Part shown: piece by piece, positions 23,378-35,610 of the stretch
Position numbering within the stretch: position 1 is the first letter of the stretch
Layout: each line of letters begins with the position of its first letter
From: Cymbidium sinense
Lineage: Eukaryota > Streptophyta > Magnoliopsida > Asparagales > Orchidaceae
Assembly: GCA_021442155.1 (NCBI GenBank)
Contig: CM038214.1
Span: 313,689,001 to 313,753,000, forward strand
Reading direction: 5' to 3'
DNA: 64,000 nt
Notes under the pieces: model-generated
Told to the model about the DNA's origin: nothing
What the model saw: only the letters and a program-made list of their open reading frames with translations
The model's database searches: none
Made by a program: the position numbers and the translations under genes

Positions 23378-26159
23378 ACATTATGCTGTGAAGACTTACT
23401 CTTAGGGACGACTGAGCACAACTGCCTCTTTACATTACAATGGATGTTGGCAGATACAGGATATCTAGAGTTTTGGTTGACCAGTGTATCAGTCAACATT
23501 ATGAGTCCATTTTACTACTTTAGGTTCGACATCTCCAAACCCCAAAAAGAAAGGATAATGTTGAGAGGATTTAATGAACAAGGCGGGAGGGCCTTGTGGT
23601 GTTTATTTTTGGATGTTTGGCAGGGGGGTTTGCGGGACACCACACCACACAGATTGTAGGGGGGTAGTTTTTGAGGTGATCGGGTACAACATTGAGGTAT
23701 GATGTACTATCTCGAAAGATAGAGGCATCACCCTACAATGGACCTAATCACGTAATAATGACTTCTAAGGCATGATGGGTCTTCGAATGTACCAAAGATT
23801 TTCCCCTTACTTCACATGGATGAATAATGTAGAGTTTATATTAAACCAAGTTCCTAAGTTTCCTATGGAGGTAAGCCTCCATAGTTAATTACATCTTAAG
23901 AAATGAAATTTCATAAGAATTATCTCGATTAAGTACACAATTATCATCTCCAAAGATTTCAAGGTTAGACTATCAAATAATTGGTTGTATTTGGAAAATC
24001 AATTGAGAACGTTCAAGAAGTTGAATTACTTTTGGAATCCAAATGAAATAAGTAGGAAATACTCATGATACTGGGAAGCCTAGAGAGCATTCCAATCTAT
24101 TCTATGGTTGGGCTTTATAATTTTGAAGTTGAGGAGATTTATTTGTTTTTAGTTGAAATTTAATTAGATTACTAAGGCTTGTAATCCACCAACACAAGGT
24201 TGTGGGAATGGCTAAGAGGTGAGGATTTATGCTCGTAGCCTGAAGGAAATAGCTACCTTGGATCATAAATTTAGGGAGCTTTAGTACGTTAAGCGAGAGG
24301 TGGACATAAGGGTTTACCTCCATAAGAGAGAATAAATTGTCAAACTTCTGGACTTATAACCACACTGGTGGTACCTAACTCCTATGATTTTAAAACCATG
24401 TAGTCGGTCTTATGAATTGCAAGGTACTAGGGTAGTTATTTAATTAGAAAGAGACTAAAGTCCTAAACACACTCCCAAGACTAGAGCATGAGTGGTATGA
24501 GCATATGACTTAATCTATAGATGCAAAATCTTTTCAAATTTTATTTTATTTTAGACACATTATTTTGAGAGAGGCTTTAGGATTTCCTATGCCTAAATGC
24601 ATGATGAAATAGGTTATGGGTCAAATCAGCTAGAAGAAGGTGTTCTCCACCAAAGGGATGCCTCACAGGTTAAGCATTCCTTTATCGTGCAAGGATGGAG
24701 ATCCTTCATGTTCAATAGAGAAAGAATATGCATGCATGATGTGAAACATACAACCATACAACTAAGGGGATGCTAAATCTTTTAATTATCTTATTTATGT
24801 CTTAGGCTTTATGATGAGGTTATGAGTTGTTTAAAATTTAGTTATGATTAGTTGAGTAGAAAAGTTATTTTTTTTTCCTAATAGCCTAATGTCATTATCC
24901 AAGCCACACATTAAAGCATCAATCATTTAGAAATTATGAAAAGGATGTCGTCCTAATGCATAATGTAAACATAACATCAAACAATTATATAAACTATCAT
25001 AAAAGGATAAAAGGCCGGTGCAGTCTGGTACCGTCGTACAACCAGAAGAGAGAAAAGATGGGTAGCTGAGCTCTACCTTTATACAACCTGGAATATGAAA
25101 GAATAACTATAATTGTATTAAATTCTATGGGGGTCTTCTTTCTTCATATTAACATTTCTGATTTGGTTCCTTCTTTGATTTGGATGGTTTTTGCATCAAA
25201 GGTATCATAGGGCACCCTAGGACCAAGCCTTCTTGCCACTACTCATCCTAATGCCCCATAGCACTAATCCTAATTCCTTTTAGAAAAATTACATTTATGT
25301 GGGAAAAGTAAATCTATACACCTGCAAAATAGAGGTTAGCTAAACATACATATAATCCCAAGCAATTGTATTTATAATTTATACTTAGCACCCTACACAT
25401 GGGTAACTAAGCCCACCTGTCCTAACTTGGATTATTCTTAAGGATAAAAGTAACCTACAAAAAGAGCATTCACATTTATTTTTAAGCATCCCTTAAGCAC
25501 AATCTCTTGCAGAAAATATGATTAAGATAATATTGGCCTATCATCCAGTCTATGAAGCATACACCCTAACATCCAATCTAAAATAATACATCATAAAACA
25601 AAATATACATCACATCATACACCATCTAACTTAGAGCTAGAAGTGGTGACTTAATTCTAATGTGTATTAAGGCTTGTGTGGTAATCTTGTTAGGCATTAG
25701 TGTTGTATTTTCTAAGTGTATAAGGATTCAATTTAACATGAAAGGTTGATTTCACAGTAGTTTAATTGATTTGAAAATTTTAATTTGTGTTTTTTTTTCA
25801 TTTGATTACACAGCTAAGTGTTATAAAGAGAAAGAGGATTGCCCTCTTTCATCCCTACATTAACTCACTTTCAAAAGTATATTAATTTGATTTAGTTCTC
25901 TTTAGTAAATGGCTTATTAAATGATTTATTTAATCCCAAGTTTAGGTTGACTTTAAATAATCTTATTCAAAATGAAAGGCATCTTAAGAATAATTTAATT
26001 CAATTACTACCACATGGCATATATTAATTCATTCCTTTCCATCATATGTAACAAGCATATGATTTAATCCTAAGTGTATCTATACATGCAACATATTTTA
26101 GCACACTTAAATGATGAATGTAGGTGTAAGTTTAGAATTTATGTTTTATTTGATTGAAT
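23378..26159. other. Non-array sequence without recognised genes
   Basis: Base composition changes sharply here to ordinary AT-rich DNA. Two modest frames (71 aa at 23,444-23,659 plus; 73 aa at 24,102-24,323 minus) show no family features I recognise. Given the position upstream of a Tat element it may be retrotransposon LTR or leader sequence, but I see no LTR pair, so that is only a guess. Confidence 0.4.
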
Positions 26160-26900
26160 TATTTAAACATATTAATTTAAAACTTTATCCAATTTCTTAT
26201 ACAAAAAGCACATAAGAATGAAAGTAAATAGGCATGTCATTGTTATTAAACTGGGGAAGTTAGGTAATCAAATGACCTCCTTTGGAGCTAAAGCCTCATA
26301 TTCTCGGGATGTCGACTATATACCCATTTGCATTCAAACATATGTAAATTTATATACATGAACATAGGAAGTAAGCTCCAAATCATATTGCTAATTAATT
26401 CAACCAATTAGTCAATTATGAATGCATGCAATTTTAATGTAAAATGGGATTTTCATTCACTAATCACATATACATATACATGTACAAAGATATAAGCAAG
26501 TACTTGTCATTTGTTAAACCGGGAAATCAAAATTACCTTCTTGGGGCTACCTAAAGCCTCGTATTCGGGATGTCCAGACAATATACTTGCTTTTCTTGGA
26601 CACACATGGATGTATACATTAATGCGGGAAAGAAAATCATGCAAAGATTGTATATTTTTTTAGATTGAATCATATATATATGAATTAAAGTTCTATCCAA
26701 ATTCTAATGTTAAAATACATAAGAATGAAATTAAATGGGTACGTGTCATTGTTAAACTAAGGAAGTAAGGTAATCAAATGACCTCCTTGGGGCTAGCTAA
26801 AGCCTCATGTTCCCGGGATGTCCAGACTATATACCCATTACCATTCAATCTTTTATAAATCAACACATGAATATAGGAAAGAGAACTCAACACTCATACG
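26160..26900 (+). repeat. ~250-bp tandem repeat, three degenerate copies
   Basis: Three copies share the core TAAAGCCTC followed by a CGGGATGTC-like word and a preceding GGTAATCAAATGACCTCC-like word. The core starts at 26,289, 26,552 and 26,798, spacings of 263 and 246. The flanks (ATACATAAGAATGAAA, ACATGAACATAGGAA) also recur in part. Non-coding. Confidence 0.75.
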
Positions 26901-28190
26901 CTTAAGCTACATGCACATGCATTTCTTATGTATTTATAACTTGCATCATAACACATATTATTATTCTTTTATAATCTTTCAAAAAATAGATTTGGATTTA
27001 ATAGTGATAATAGCCACAAATATATTCAATTAAATCAACACATGTGAGCTTACATAAAGGAAATCCATTATCTTTTACTTGATTTTGAAAAGATGGATGC
27101 ATGAATTCAATTGAGATACCAAATTTAACATGATTGGAAAGAGGACAATCAAATATAAGCATGTGATTCATTCAACAAAACTAGTTCTTAAGGACAATCA
27201 AATTAAATAAGATTGTTTAAAGCAAACTAAAGCTTCTTTATTAATTAAGTTTTGGATTTGATTTTATTTAAAGGAGAAGAAAAATCATTACTTGCTATTT
27301 TAAACCCATCCCACATTAGTGATTTGATTTAATTTAAGGAAATGTAATTAAGTTGATTTTATGGGTTGATTAAGTTGAAGCCTTAATTAGATGAATTAAT
27401 TACCCTTACCTATGTCACCTTAAAGTAATTAACAAAATAATTATGAGTCGACATGATATGCATGGAAAATAAACTTGCAATGATCTTAGGAAATAAAAGG
27501 GGCTTAATGCAGTTGGCTCAAGATTAATAGTTAATTATATTAAGGGACTTAATTAATTACTTTTATGATTTTACCACATATGTGGACTAACCATAATTTC
27601 ATTAAACTCCTTTAGGTTATTAAAAACATAAATAACTACCGCATGATTTAATTAATTAAGTTCTAATGTGATTATGATTTCAATTTGACTAAGTGATTTT
27701 ATTAATTTGTTAAATCTTAATTAATTTCATTTTAAAAAAGGGTGAAATGAACTTAGGGAAAGGGGTCCCAACCCTATTCCTTAGTTCACTTACTATTGAA
27801 CAATGATTAATAAACTTAATTATTAATTTTAATGTTGGGATTAATTAATCATTAATTAACTTAAAGAGTAGTTAAGGTTTAATTAGTCAATTTTCTAATT
27901 AAGTGATCAATAAATCCAAAAAATCATGGGAGGAAGAGGTCATCCCATTAAATTAACCCACAAAAATTGTGATTAATTGCTCAAATAATTAAGGAGTAAT
28001 TAAGCTAATTAATTTTGTAATTAAATAATAATTATTATTCAAAATTAGTTAAGATCATTTTTAATTAATTCTCCTCTGAAATACTTTTAAAATGAATATT
28101 TATTTGCATTTTTTTATTTATCTATGAGTTTTTAATAAGTTTTAGAAGTTTCACCCATTAAAAATGATTAATTATGCCTAATTAAAGCCT
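26901..28190. other. AT-rich sequence, nothing recognised
   Basis: This is AT-rich DNA with many AATTAATTAA-type words and no coherent frame. I find no gene, RNA gene or clear repeat in it. Confidence 0.4.
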
Positions 28191-29400
28191 AATCCTATTG
28201 GCGCCATGTGGCACGCTGACATGGCATGCTTTTCACGTGGTGCCATGGGATTGGCTACTTAAAACTTATCCAACTTAGCACCTTTGTGGCGGCGGTGGAC
28301 GTGGTTTTCTGTCTTTCATCTGATTTAAGATTAGATGACTACGATTAATCCCACCACTTAATAGGATTAAATCAGATTGATCTAGCAGATCTAATCATGA
28401 TTGTACATTCTGATCAAGAAAAATGGACAGTGTGTGATCAAATGTCACGTGAGTGAAGGAAAATGGAGTCTGTCCACCATTGCTCACTTGATTCGAGCTT
28501 ACCCGGGCTTGAATCAACTCCAAAAGGATCCCACACTTTCATGACATCGATCAGAGGGGATCCAATGGTCAAGATTACATGAGATGCAAGTTTTCTTCAA
28601 GAAGGTCCAACCCATTTTTGCCTAAGGATCGAATTTGGAAGCATACCTCACTAGAGCTCATGACTGGAGGCTCAAATGATTAAGGAAGCTTCACCTAGTT
28701 GAGAAGAAGCCCTATTAAGCAGCAATTGGATCAAAAATTTGATGTTCGCTTGGAAGGCCACAAACTCATGATTTGGAGCTCAATTTTGATCAAAGTCCCA
28801 CCTCCATTACACAGGAAGCTTGGGGGATGATTTGTTCTGGCTTGATGAGGCATAGGAAAGGTGGGTGCAAAGTTAATTTGAGTTTGATGGATAAATGGGT
28901 ATGTTAGGTCAGAAATGGGAGTGTCCTATTTTGGGACATATGGGAATGGTATTTTTTGATCGAGGAATGAGCTTGGGAGCTTAGGGAATGGCTCTAGAAG
29001 CTCATCTTGAGTATCTAGGTATCTGAAGAATGAATTTTGTGTGTGTTTGAGTGGAAATGAGGTAGTGTATACCCCCCTTCATCTTGACTGGACGGTGGGA
29101 TCAAGTTTGGCTTCTAATGATCATCCAGTGATCTCAGGGAGTCTTGGTTGGCAGGGAGGAGGTGAGTTGGCTCTTCTTGGTTGGTTGAAGGTGTGAAGGT
29201 GGCTGCCAAGGAGGAATCTTGGGTGTCCTATGGGCTTCAAATTCTTTAATGCAGAGGGTGAGGTAATTTCACCTCCCATGGGTCATGGCCAATCCAACTA
29301 CCCTTTGGGTTAGGTTGGGCAGTGTCCTAGGTACCTAGGTGGACCATTGGGAGAGTACCAAGTGGCCAAGAATTAGAAACGACCACTTACATGGGTGATT
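28191..29400. other. Non-coding sequence of higher GC, possible element leader
   Basis: GC content rises. A TGGCGCC at 28,199-28,205 and CACGTG words near 28,235 and 28,445 are present, but there is no long frame. It lies 2-3 kb upstream of the Tat protease remnant where a gag gene would be expected, yet no gag-like motif is visible. Confidence 0.35.
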
Positions 29401-30400
29401 TGCCTCATGTGATACCCTTGACCCAATGGTAGACTCATCATTTAGCATTGGATTTGATTTGGCTATATTTGAAATGATCCAAAAGTGGGTTAGCCCAAAT
29501 TTCAAGTCAATTGGAGTTGATTTGGGTAGGCTTTTCTCAATTTAACTCATTTAGATCAAATTGGGTTAGGTTGAGTCAAGTTGGCCAATTGGTCAAATTA
29601 GGTCAAACCAAGGGTTGGGTTAAGTTGATATGATCATTTGGATGTTTTGGTTCAGTTAGTTTGGTTTAGTTTGGCTTAGATTTGATTTTGTCTCATTTGA
29701 ATTCATTTGGGTCAAATGGGTTAAGTTGACCAATTTGACAAAATTGGCCAAATTGGCTTGGGTTAAGTGTTGATTTTGATTAAGTTGACCAATTGAAGAT
29801 GATTGTAGGCTTTGGGTTCAATTAATTTGGATTTAGTTTTGATTTAGGACAACTTGAACCTTTAGGTCAATTTGGGCTAAGTAGGCCAATTGGATTCTAT
29901 TGGGTCCAATCATGGCTTTGGTCAAGTTCTACAATCAATTTGGAATGAACTTAAGCCATTGGTTGCAATCAATTTGGTTTATATTTTAGTTTGACCCAAT
30001 TTGGTCTTTTAAGTCAATTTGGGTCAACTTGGATCAAGAGGGCCAATTGGGTTTGGTTTGACTCAATTGAAAGTCAAGTCATATTTAAATATTGATTTTG
30101 ATTTGGTATGAATCATTAGTTTCAAGGGATTTGGCTTAGGTTGTAATTTGGCTAGTTTGGGTTCATATGGGTTAAGTGGTTGACTTGGTCAAATGACCAA
30201 GTTGACTTAGTTTGACCCAATTTATGACAATTGATCAACCTAGGGCGATCAACAATCATGATGGGAGTTTTAATCGGCTTGGTTCAATCAAATTTTGGTA
30301 GGATTAGATCTTATCTCAAATAGGTCAAATTGACCACTTTGGGTCAAGTGGACCAATTGGGTTTAGTTTCCTTGGCTTGAGTTTTGATGATTTAAATATA
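29401..30400 (+). repeat. TTGACC/GGTCAA-rich degenerate short repeats
   Basis: About 1 kb is dense in imperfect words built from TTGGGTCAA, GTTGACCAATT and GGCCAATTGG at irregular spacing of a few tens of bases. It has no coding frame. It looks like an old, diverged short tandem repeat. Confidence 0.6.
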
Positions 30401-30429
30401 TATTTTATTTAAATTTGTGAATATGATTG

Positions 30430-30720
30430 AAAATATGATTGATTTCTAAGAAAATCAATTGAGTTTGACTTGATTTGGATTAAGATTTGGCCAAGTCCAT
30501 GGGATAGGTCATATGGCTTAGGAAGGGTTTTGATTTAATTTGATTTAGTTTTGATCACTTGAATGTTGATTTGATTTATATTTAAGAATATGATTGAAGA
30601 TATAAATTGATTATGACCAAATCAATTGATTTTGGATTGATTTGGATTAAGATTTGGCTAAGTCCATGGGATAGGTCATATGGCTTAAGAAAGGTTTCAA
30701 GTTTGGATTTGATCATGGGC
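30430..30720 (+). repeat. 167-bp direct duplication
   Basis: The word AAGTCCATGGGATAGGTCAT occurs at 30,493 and again at 30,660 with conserved flanks (AATCAATTGA, TTTGGATTAAGATTTGGC before it; ATGGCTTA after it). These are two adjacent copies of one 167-bp unit. Confidence 0.75.
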
Positions 30721-31035
30721 TTCAATCATTTGGTTTTAGAATTTGGGTTTGGATTTGGAGTTGAATTTGAGGTTTGAATTGAACTTGAGTTTTGGTTTGA
30801 GAAGGTGAACATGGATTGAATTTGGGTTGTGGGGTAGGTGGATTATCCTAATGCCTAAGGCATAACCTAATCCTATGGTTAACCCTTCTAAGTCTTTAGG
30901 CTTAAGTTAAGTGTTTACCTAATTGTTAGAAGTGTCTTATGACTAGGGAAGTCTTAGTGTCTAGAATACTCCTAAGTCTAAGATGGGAAGATTGAATCCA
31001 CACTCTAAAAGTGAGGTCAACAGGCCTTAGGCTCC

Positions 31036-31284
31036 ATAGTGTTGCCCTTGGAGATAAATGATTGGAGGTACATCTTTCAATGCTTTGTTGGGAGACCATG
31101 CATACGTGAGAACAACATAGTTCCATCCTCTCTACATCAATGTATGAAGTTTGTGAGAGATGGGATCGTCTACTATGCCAAAGGAGATCTCAAGCCATTT
31201 ACAGTTTATAAGGTCAGCATATATGAGGATGCAGCTTACCACCTCTCTCAAAATCAACAAGTCTATTCTCATGAATTTGGATAA
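31036..31284 (+). pseudogene. Tat protease C-terminal region
   Basis: The frame 31,039-31,284 reads VGRPCIRENNIVPSSLHQCM, which corresponds to the end of the aspartic protease domain in Tat polyproteins (the G-R-P-W-I-H plus P-S-S-L-H-Q-C block). The catalytic D-T/S-G triad expected upstream is not visible before 31,036. It ends with a TAA just before a purine-rich tract. Confidence 0.7.
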
Positions 31285-31382
31285 AGTTTAAAAATAAAAG
31301 AAAAAAAAGAAAAAGAAAAACAAAGAGAAATAGAAAAAGAAAAGAAAAGAAAAAATGAATAAAAAAATAAAAAGGAACAGAA
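31284..31382 (+). repeat. Purine-rich (A/G) tract
   Basis: About 95 bases of A and G in AAAGAAAA-like words with only a few other bases lie inside the pol gene between the protease tail and the linker. It may be an expanded microsatellite. The minus-strand hydrophobic frame at 31,214-31,471 is its shadow. Confidence 0.7.
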
Positions 31383-31656
31383 ATAGACTTAGAGGAGGAA
31401 GTGGAGCTTGACATTAGATAACACCTGCAGTTCATTACTCCATTCAAACATATGGGTAGGATGACCTCCACCTAGAGGAAGAAGCAAATTTAGAGGTAGT
31501 CTCAGGCGTGGAAAACCTCGTTATTGGTCCCTCAATAGAATATATATCCCAGCTATCAGGAGTATACCTACTATCTATATAGACCTCGAATCAAGTTCAT
31601 AGGATGAGTCTTATATGGTTAGCACAACAGCTAGCTCTTCTCAGCAGTAGATTCCC

Positions 31657-32313
31657 TTGGAGGTAATACTTGAGCCAGATAGTGATGAAGATCGGGCTCT
31701 AAAGCAAAGCATAAGTGTATCCAAGTCTATATGTGAAATAGTTAGTCATCAATTAGGAACCTTAGCTCTAACCCCACTTTCCTCTCAAAAAGTTGAGGGT
31801 TTGGTAGTTAAAGAAGCCCCTAAGTCATCCATAGATGTAAAGACTCAGAGATTCTATCTAGGAGCATCATCCTCAAGTCAAGAAGTTGATGTAGAACTCA
31901 AGGGTGATTCATATAAAAATTTTATAGAATTACCTTTTAATTGGTACTTGCCTTGTGTTCACAATTTAGCAAAGATAGGGTTAATCCCACACACTTGGTC
32001 AAAGCATAGGTCAGACTACTTCGAAAGAATATGGAAAAATAAATGCAAAAGCTCTCAATCAAGATTGGGACTAGGATACAGTACAATCGATGATGACGAT
32101 TACTACTTAGGCATTGCCAATCATTTGGAATATGATAGGTTCTTTTCAAATCACATTAACTCACATGAGGAGCTATGCTTAGAATCTTCAAATGATCAAG
32201 ATGATTTTGAAGTCAATGATGCACCACCAGAGTTCAAAGAAGAAATCAAGTCAACCATCGATGAGCTCAAGGAAATCAACTTAGGAACTGATGAAGATCT
32301 ACACCTGATATAG
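31657..32313 (+). pseudogene. Tat polyprotein linker between protease and RT
   Basis: This is an uninterrupted frame of 218 codons, acidic and serine-rich, ending in STIDELKEINLGTDEDLHLI. That Glu/Asp-rich sequence stands directly before the RT N-terminus in Tat polyproteins. The stop at 32,311-32,313 separates it from the RT frame (32,323 on). The linker has no known catalytic role. The ATG at 31,657 is internal to the ancestral polyprotein. Confidence 0.7.
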
Positions 32314-33130
32314 ATCAGTTGTTTGTTGAATGAAATTGAAATTAATGACTTAGTTAGGCTATTAATTGAGTTTAAGGATTGCATTACATGGAGTTATGAA
32401 GAGATTCCTAGATTGGCTCCTGACGTAATGGTCCATAAACTAGTAATAGAGCTTACTGCTAACCCTATCAAGCAAGCTCCTAGATGCATGCGATTAGACA
32501 TAGAACAATAGGTCATTTCTGAAGTCAAGAAATTGATCGATGAGGGCTTCATCAGAAGAAAAATATCCTACACAGTTAGCTAGTGTCATAAAAAAAATGA
32601 ATGGTCATATTCACATATGCATCTATTTTAGGGATTTAAATAAAGCATGTCCAAAAGATGAATTTCCTACCAATCTGAAGGCGATTGTGGGCATTGCCTC
32701 ATCTCATGCTTCTCTTTCATGGATGGCTCATCTAGATATAACTAAATAAAGGTGGCCCATGAAGATGTAAGAAAAACTACTTTTAGAACCCCGATCGGAA
32801 TCTATTGCGATGAGGTCATGTCTTTCCTTAAAATGTGATGCTACATGACTATGACTTGAATCTTTGATGAACTCATTCATCATCAAGTCGAGTGCTATGT
32901 CGATGACCTCATGGTCAAAAGTAGAGAAAAGGGATACCATCTATTTCACTTGAGAGTACTTTTCAAATAGTTAAGATAATTTAAGCTCAAAATGAATCCC
33001 CTGAAGTGTGCATTTAGAGTAGCTTCAAAGAAATTCCTTGGGTTTGTTATTCGACACCAGAGAATTGAAATCGATCTAGAGAAGATCAAGACGATATTAA
33101 AAATTTCACCCCTAAAAGTTTTACTCAACT
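32314..33130 (+). pseudogene. Tat reverse transcriptase domain, disrupted
   Basis: The N-terminal entry FKDCITWSYEEIPRLAPDVM is at 32,371-32,430 and the fingers motif IYFRDLNKACPKDEF at about 32,620-32,660. The catalytic YVDD box is intact at 32,896-32,907 (ECYVDDLMVKSREKG), followed by LKMNPLKCAF and KFLGFVIRH. A large part of the palm between ITK (about 32,750) and the YVDD box is lost or shifted, and stops are frequent. In a live element this would copy the RNA genome in the virus-like particle. Here it is dead. Confidence 0.85.
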
Positions 33131-33289
33131 CAGATCATTCTAAGGGAATTTGGCATATCTAAGATGATATATATCCAACTTATCGGGAAGATGTCAGCCA
33201 TTCTTAGCTCTTGTCAAAAAGGATGCCAAGTTTAAGTGGAATGATAAGTGTGAGCATCCCTTTGAAGACATCAAACATTACCTGCCACT

Positions 33290-33610
33290 GGTTCTAGTAG
33301 CCCCTATCCCGGGCAAGCTGCTCATACTTTACACTGCTGAGTTAGATGATTCCCTTGGAGCTTTATTGGCCAAAGCCAATGATGAAGGGAATGAAAACAC
33401 ACTCTACTACGCCAGCCATCATTTAATCCTTGATGAAGATAATTATCCACCTATTGAGAAGCATTGCCTACCTTTAATATTTGCATCCCAAAAGCAACAC
33501 TACATGCTTCCTCATAAGGTGTACTTAATCTCTAGGATCAATCCACTATAGTATCTCATGACACAATTGACGTCCATGATCCTCTTGCAGTTTGACATTA
33601 CCTTTGTACC
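33290..33610 (+). pseudogene. Tat RNase H domain, disrupted
   Basis: The reading is LVAPIPGKLLILYTAELDDS, then LLAKANDEGNENTLYYASHH and the NYPPIEKHCLPLIFASQK block, which matches the RT-linked RNase H of Ty3/gypsy elements. One stop falls after SRINPL (33,549-33,551). Compared with copy 2, about 20 bases are missing near 33,575. Confidence 0.75.
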
Positions 33611-33743
33611 CCTCTGTGTGGTGAAAGGACAAGCACTAGCAAATTTCTTAGTAGCACACGCACTTTCTTTTGACTCTCCACTTAGTGATGATCTCCCCGA
33701 TGAACAAATCATGAACTTAGGGGATACTAGCATTCACCACTAG

Positions 33744-34130
33744 GAGATGTACTTTGATTGTGCAACTTCCTCTCAATGAGGAGAAGAACCACAATCTACT
33801 ATTCCATGAAAGGCAGGGCTAGGAATAGTTATCTTAACTCTAGACCATGATGTGATGAGATTCTCATATCATTTGTCCAATCTTTGCACCAATAATGAAG
33901 CTAAATATGCGGTTCGATTCTTTGGTCTAAAGTTAGCCATTACTCTAAGCATCCGAACATCAACATCTTGAGTTTGTTAGCATTATCCAAATTGGATCTT
34001 ATAAGGTTATAAGGCCCAAGCTCTATCACTACCATAAGTACACCACGGACTTATTGGCCCAAATCCAAGAGGTTACCATTTATAAGATTCCTTGAGGAGA
34101 GAACACCATAGCATATGCTTTATCCAAGCT
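33744..34130 (+). pseudogene. Second (archaeal-type) RNase H of Tat element
   Basis: EMYFDCATSS (33,747 on) corresponds to the first catalytic Asp strand of the extra RNase H domain; AGLGIVILTLDHDVMRFSYH and the CTNNEAKYAV block with its catalytic Glu follow near 33,810-33,910. The second half is frameshifted, ending near AYALSKL (about 34,125). The presence of this domain assigns the element to the Tat lineage. Confidence 0.75.
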
Positions 34131-34299
34131 TATTGTGGAGTTGACATGTTTGGAGGATGAGTCCATATTAATAAAGGTCCAAAATAGACAAGTTTTATCT
34201 CTTATTGATATTGAACTCATGAAAAAGTACTCCCTTGATGGGGAGGTTGTCATTGTTAAGAAGGACGAGGAGTTAGATTGAAAGAAACTATTCATGGAT

Positions 34300-35610
34300 T
34301 ACCTAAATAAATGCAAACTACCTCAAGAGAAGTCCCAATCCCATTAGATGTACTAGAGAGCACTTTCTTACGCTCTTGTAGATGGTGTCTTGTATCGATA
34401 GTCTTTCGATCATATGTGGTTATGTTATTTAGATAAGCACGAAGCTCGTAAGATCGTGACCAAGGTACACTCAATATTATGGGGAGCCAACCAATCCAGT
34501 CCAAAGATGAAATCCAATATCAAGAGACTAAGATACTACTGGCCGTCGATGATCAAAAATTGCATGGATACAATTATGTGATGCCACAAATGTTAAATAC
34601 ACAGTGTGGTCCTACACCAACCACCTAACATTCTACATCCTAGATTGGCCTCATAATCATTTGAGTGTTGGGGTTCTGACATAGTGGGTAGGATTGATCC
34701 TCATTCTTCCAAGGGTCATCAGTTCATCTTAGATGCTACTGACTATTTTCCTAAAGAGGCGAAGGTGATTCTGCTCAGATAGGTCACAGCTCAACATATG
34801 CTCTAGTTTTTTAAGAACCATATCGTATATAGGTTTGGAGTGCCGTAATGAATTATATCGATAATGATGCGCATTCAAGATCAAGATGTTTCCACGGAGA
34901 CATAGATTGGAGATATACCATCAACTACCAGAGGAAAAATGGATTAGTAGAAGCCTTCACCAAAACTCTCATCCAAATACTGAAGAAGATACTCGACAAC
35001 AACAAGCGACGGTGGTATGAGCAATTAGTTGAAACCTTGTGAGCCTACTATACCACATTTGGAACTCCAACTCAATTTACCTCTTTCTCCTTAGTGTATG
35101 GGTCCGAAGCCATTCTACCATTAAAACTTTAACTCCCATCACTAAGGATACCTGTTGATAGCAAGATCATAATAGAGTAGAATGTCGAGTTGCGGTTAGA
35201 AGAGCTTGAAGGTTTGGAGGAGAGATGCCTCTGGGAATGTCAAAACCTCAAGTTGTGCAAAGCTGAAATGATTCAAGCTCATAACAAGTTGGTCCGTCTT
35301 AGAGCTTTTCAAGTAATAGAGCTTATTTTGGTTCTAAAGAGACTGATTGTTGCCCATCATAAGATGGGAGGCAAGTTTGAACCCACTTGGCAAGGCCCTT
35401 TTTCCATAGAGAAGGCCTACCCAAGAGGATCTTATCAGCTTATTAATCATAAGAGAGAGCACCCAATGCTTCTAATCAATGGGCTGTACTTAAAGAAATA
35501 TTATAAATCATATCTGAAAATAATTATTATCATTGAAAATTTCATTTTGAATTCGATCTCTTCCATGTTGAAATTATTCTTATTTGTGAATCCGCCACGA
35601 TGTGTTTAGG
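34300..35610 (+). pseudogene. Tat integrase domain, copy 1, disrupted
   Basis: The zinc-finger part is damaged (the CHKC region near 34,580 has stops). The first catalytic region CWGSDIVGRID lies near 34,670 and DATDYFPKEAKV near 34,735; the third-acid region with NGLVEAFTKTL is at 34,935-34,970. The C-terminal part is open at 35,190-35,609 and holds the GKFEPTWQGPFSIEKAY block (GPF/Y-type module). No chromodomain follows, as usual for Tat. Confidence 0.8.

Noticed and set aside
23444..23659. 71-aa plus-strand frame as a gene
   Set aside because: No recognisable motif, no supporting context and no related frame nearby. It lies in non-coding sequence next to the array border.
24102..24323. 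73-aa minus-strand frame
   Set aside because: No family features and an unremarkable length for AT-rich DNA.
26160..26900. CRISPR-like array
   Set aside because: The repeats are long (about 250 bp), degenerate and in a plant nuclear genome. There are no short identical repeats with unique spacers.
26818..27033. 71-aa plus-strand frame
   Set aside because: It overlaps the third unit of the 250-bp repeat. Its composition (His/Tyr/Ile) reflects local sequence.
28235..28450. CACGTG G-box promoter
   Set aside because: Two isolated hexamers without a gene or TATA context downstream are not enough to call a promoter.
31214..31471. Minus-strand frame with F-L-F-L repeats
   Set aside because: It is the complement of the purine tract inside the Tat pol remnant.
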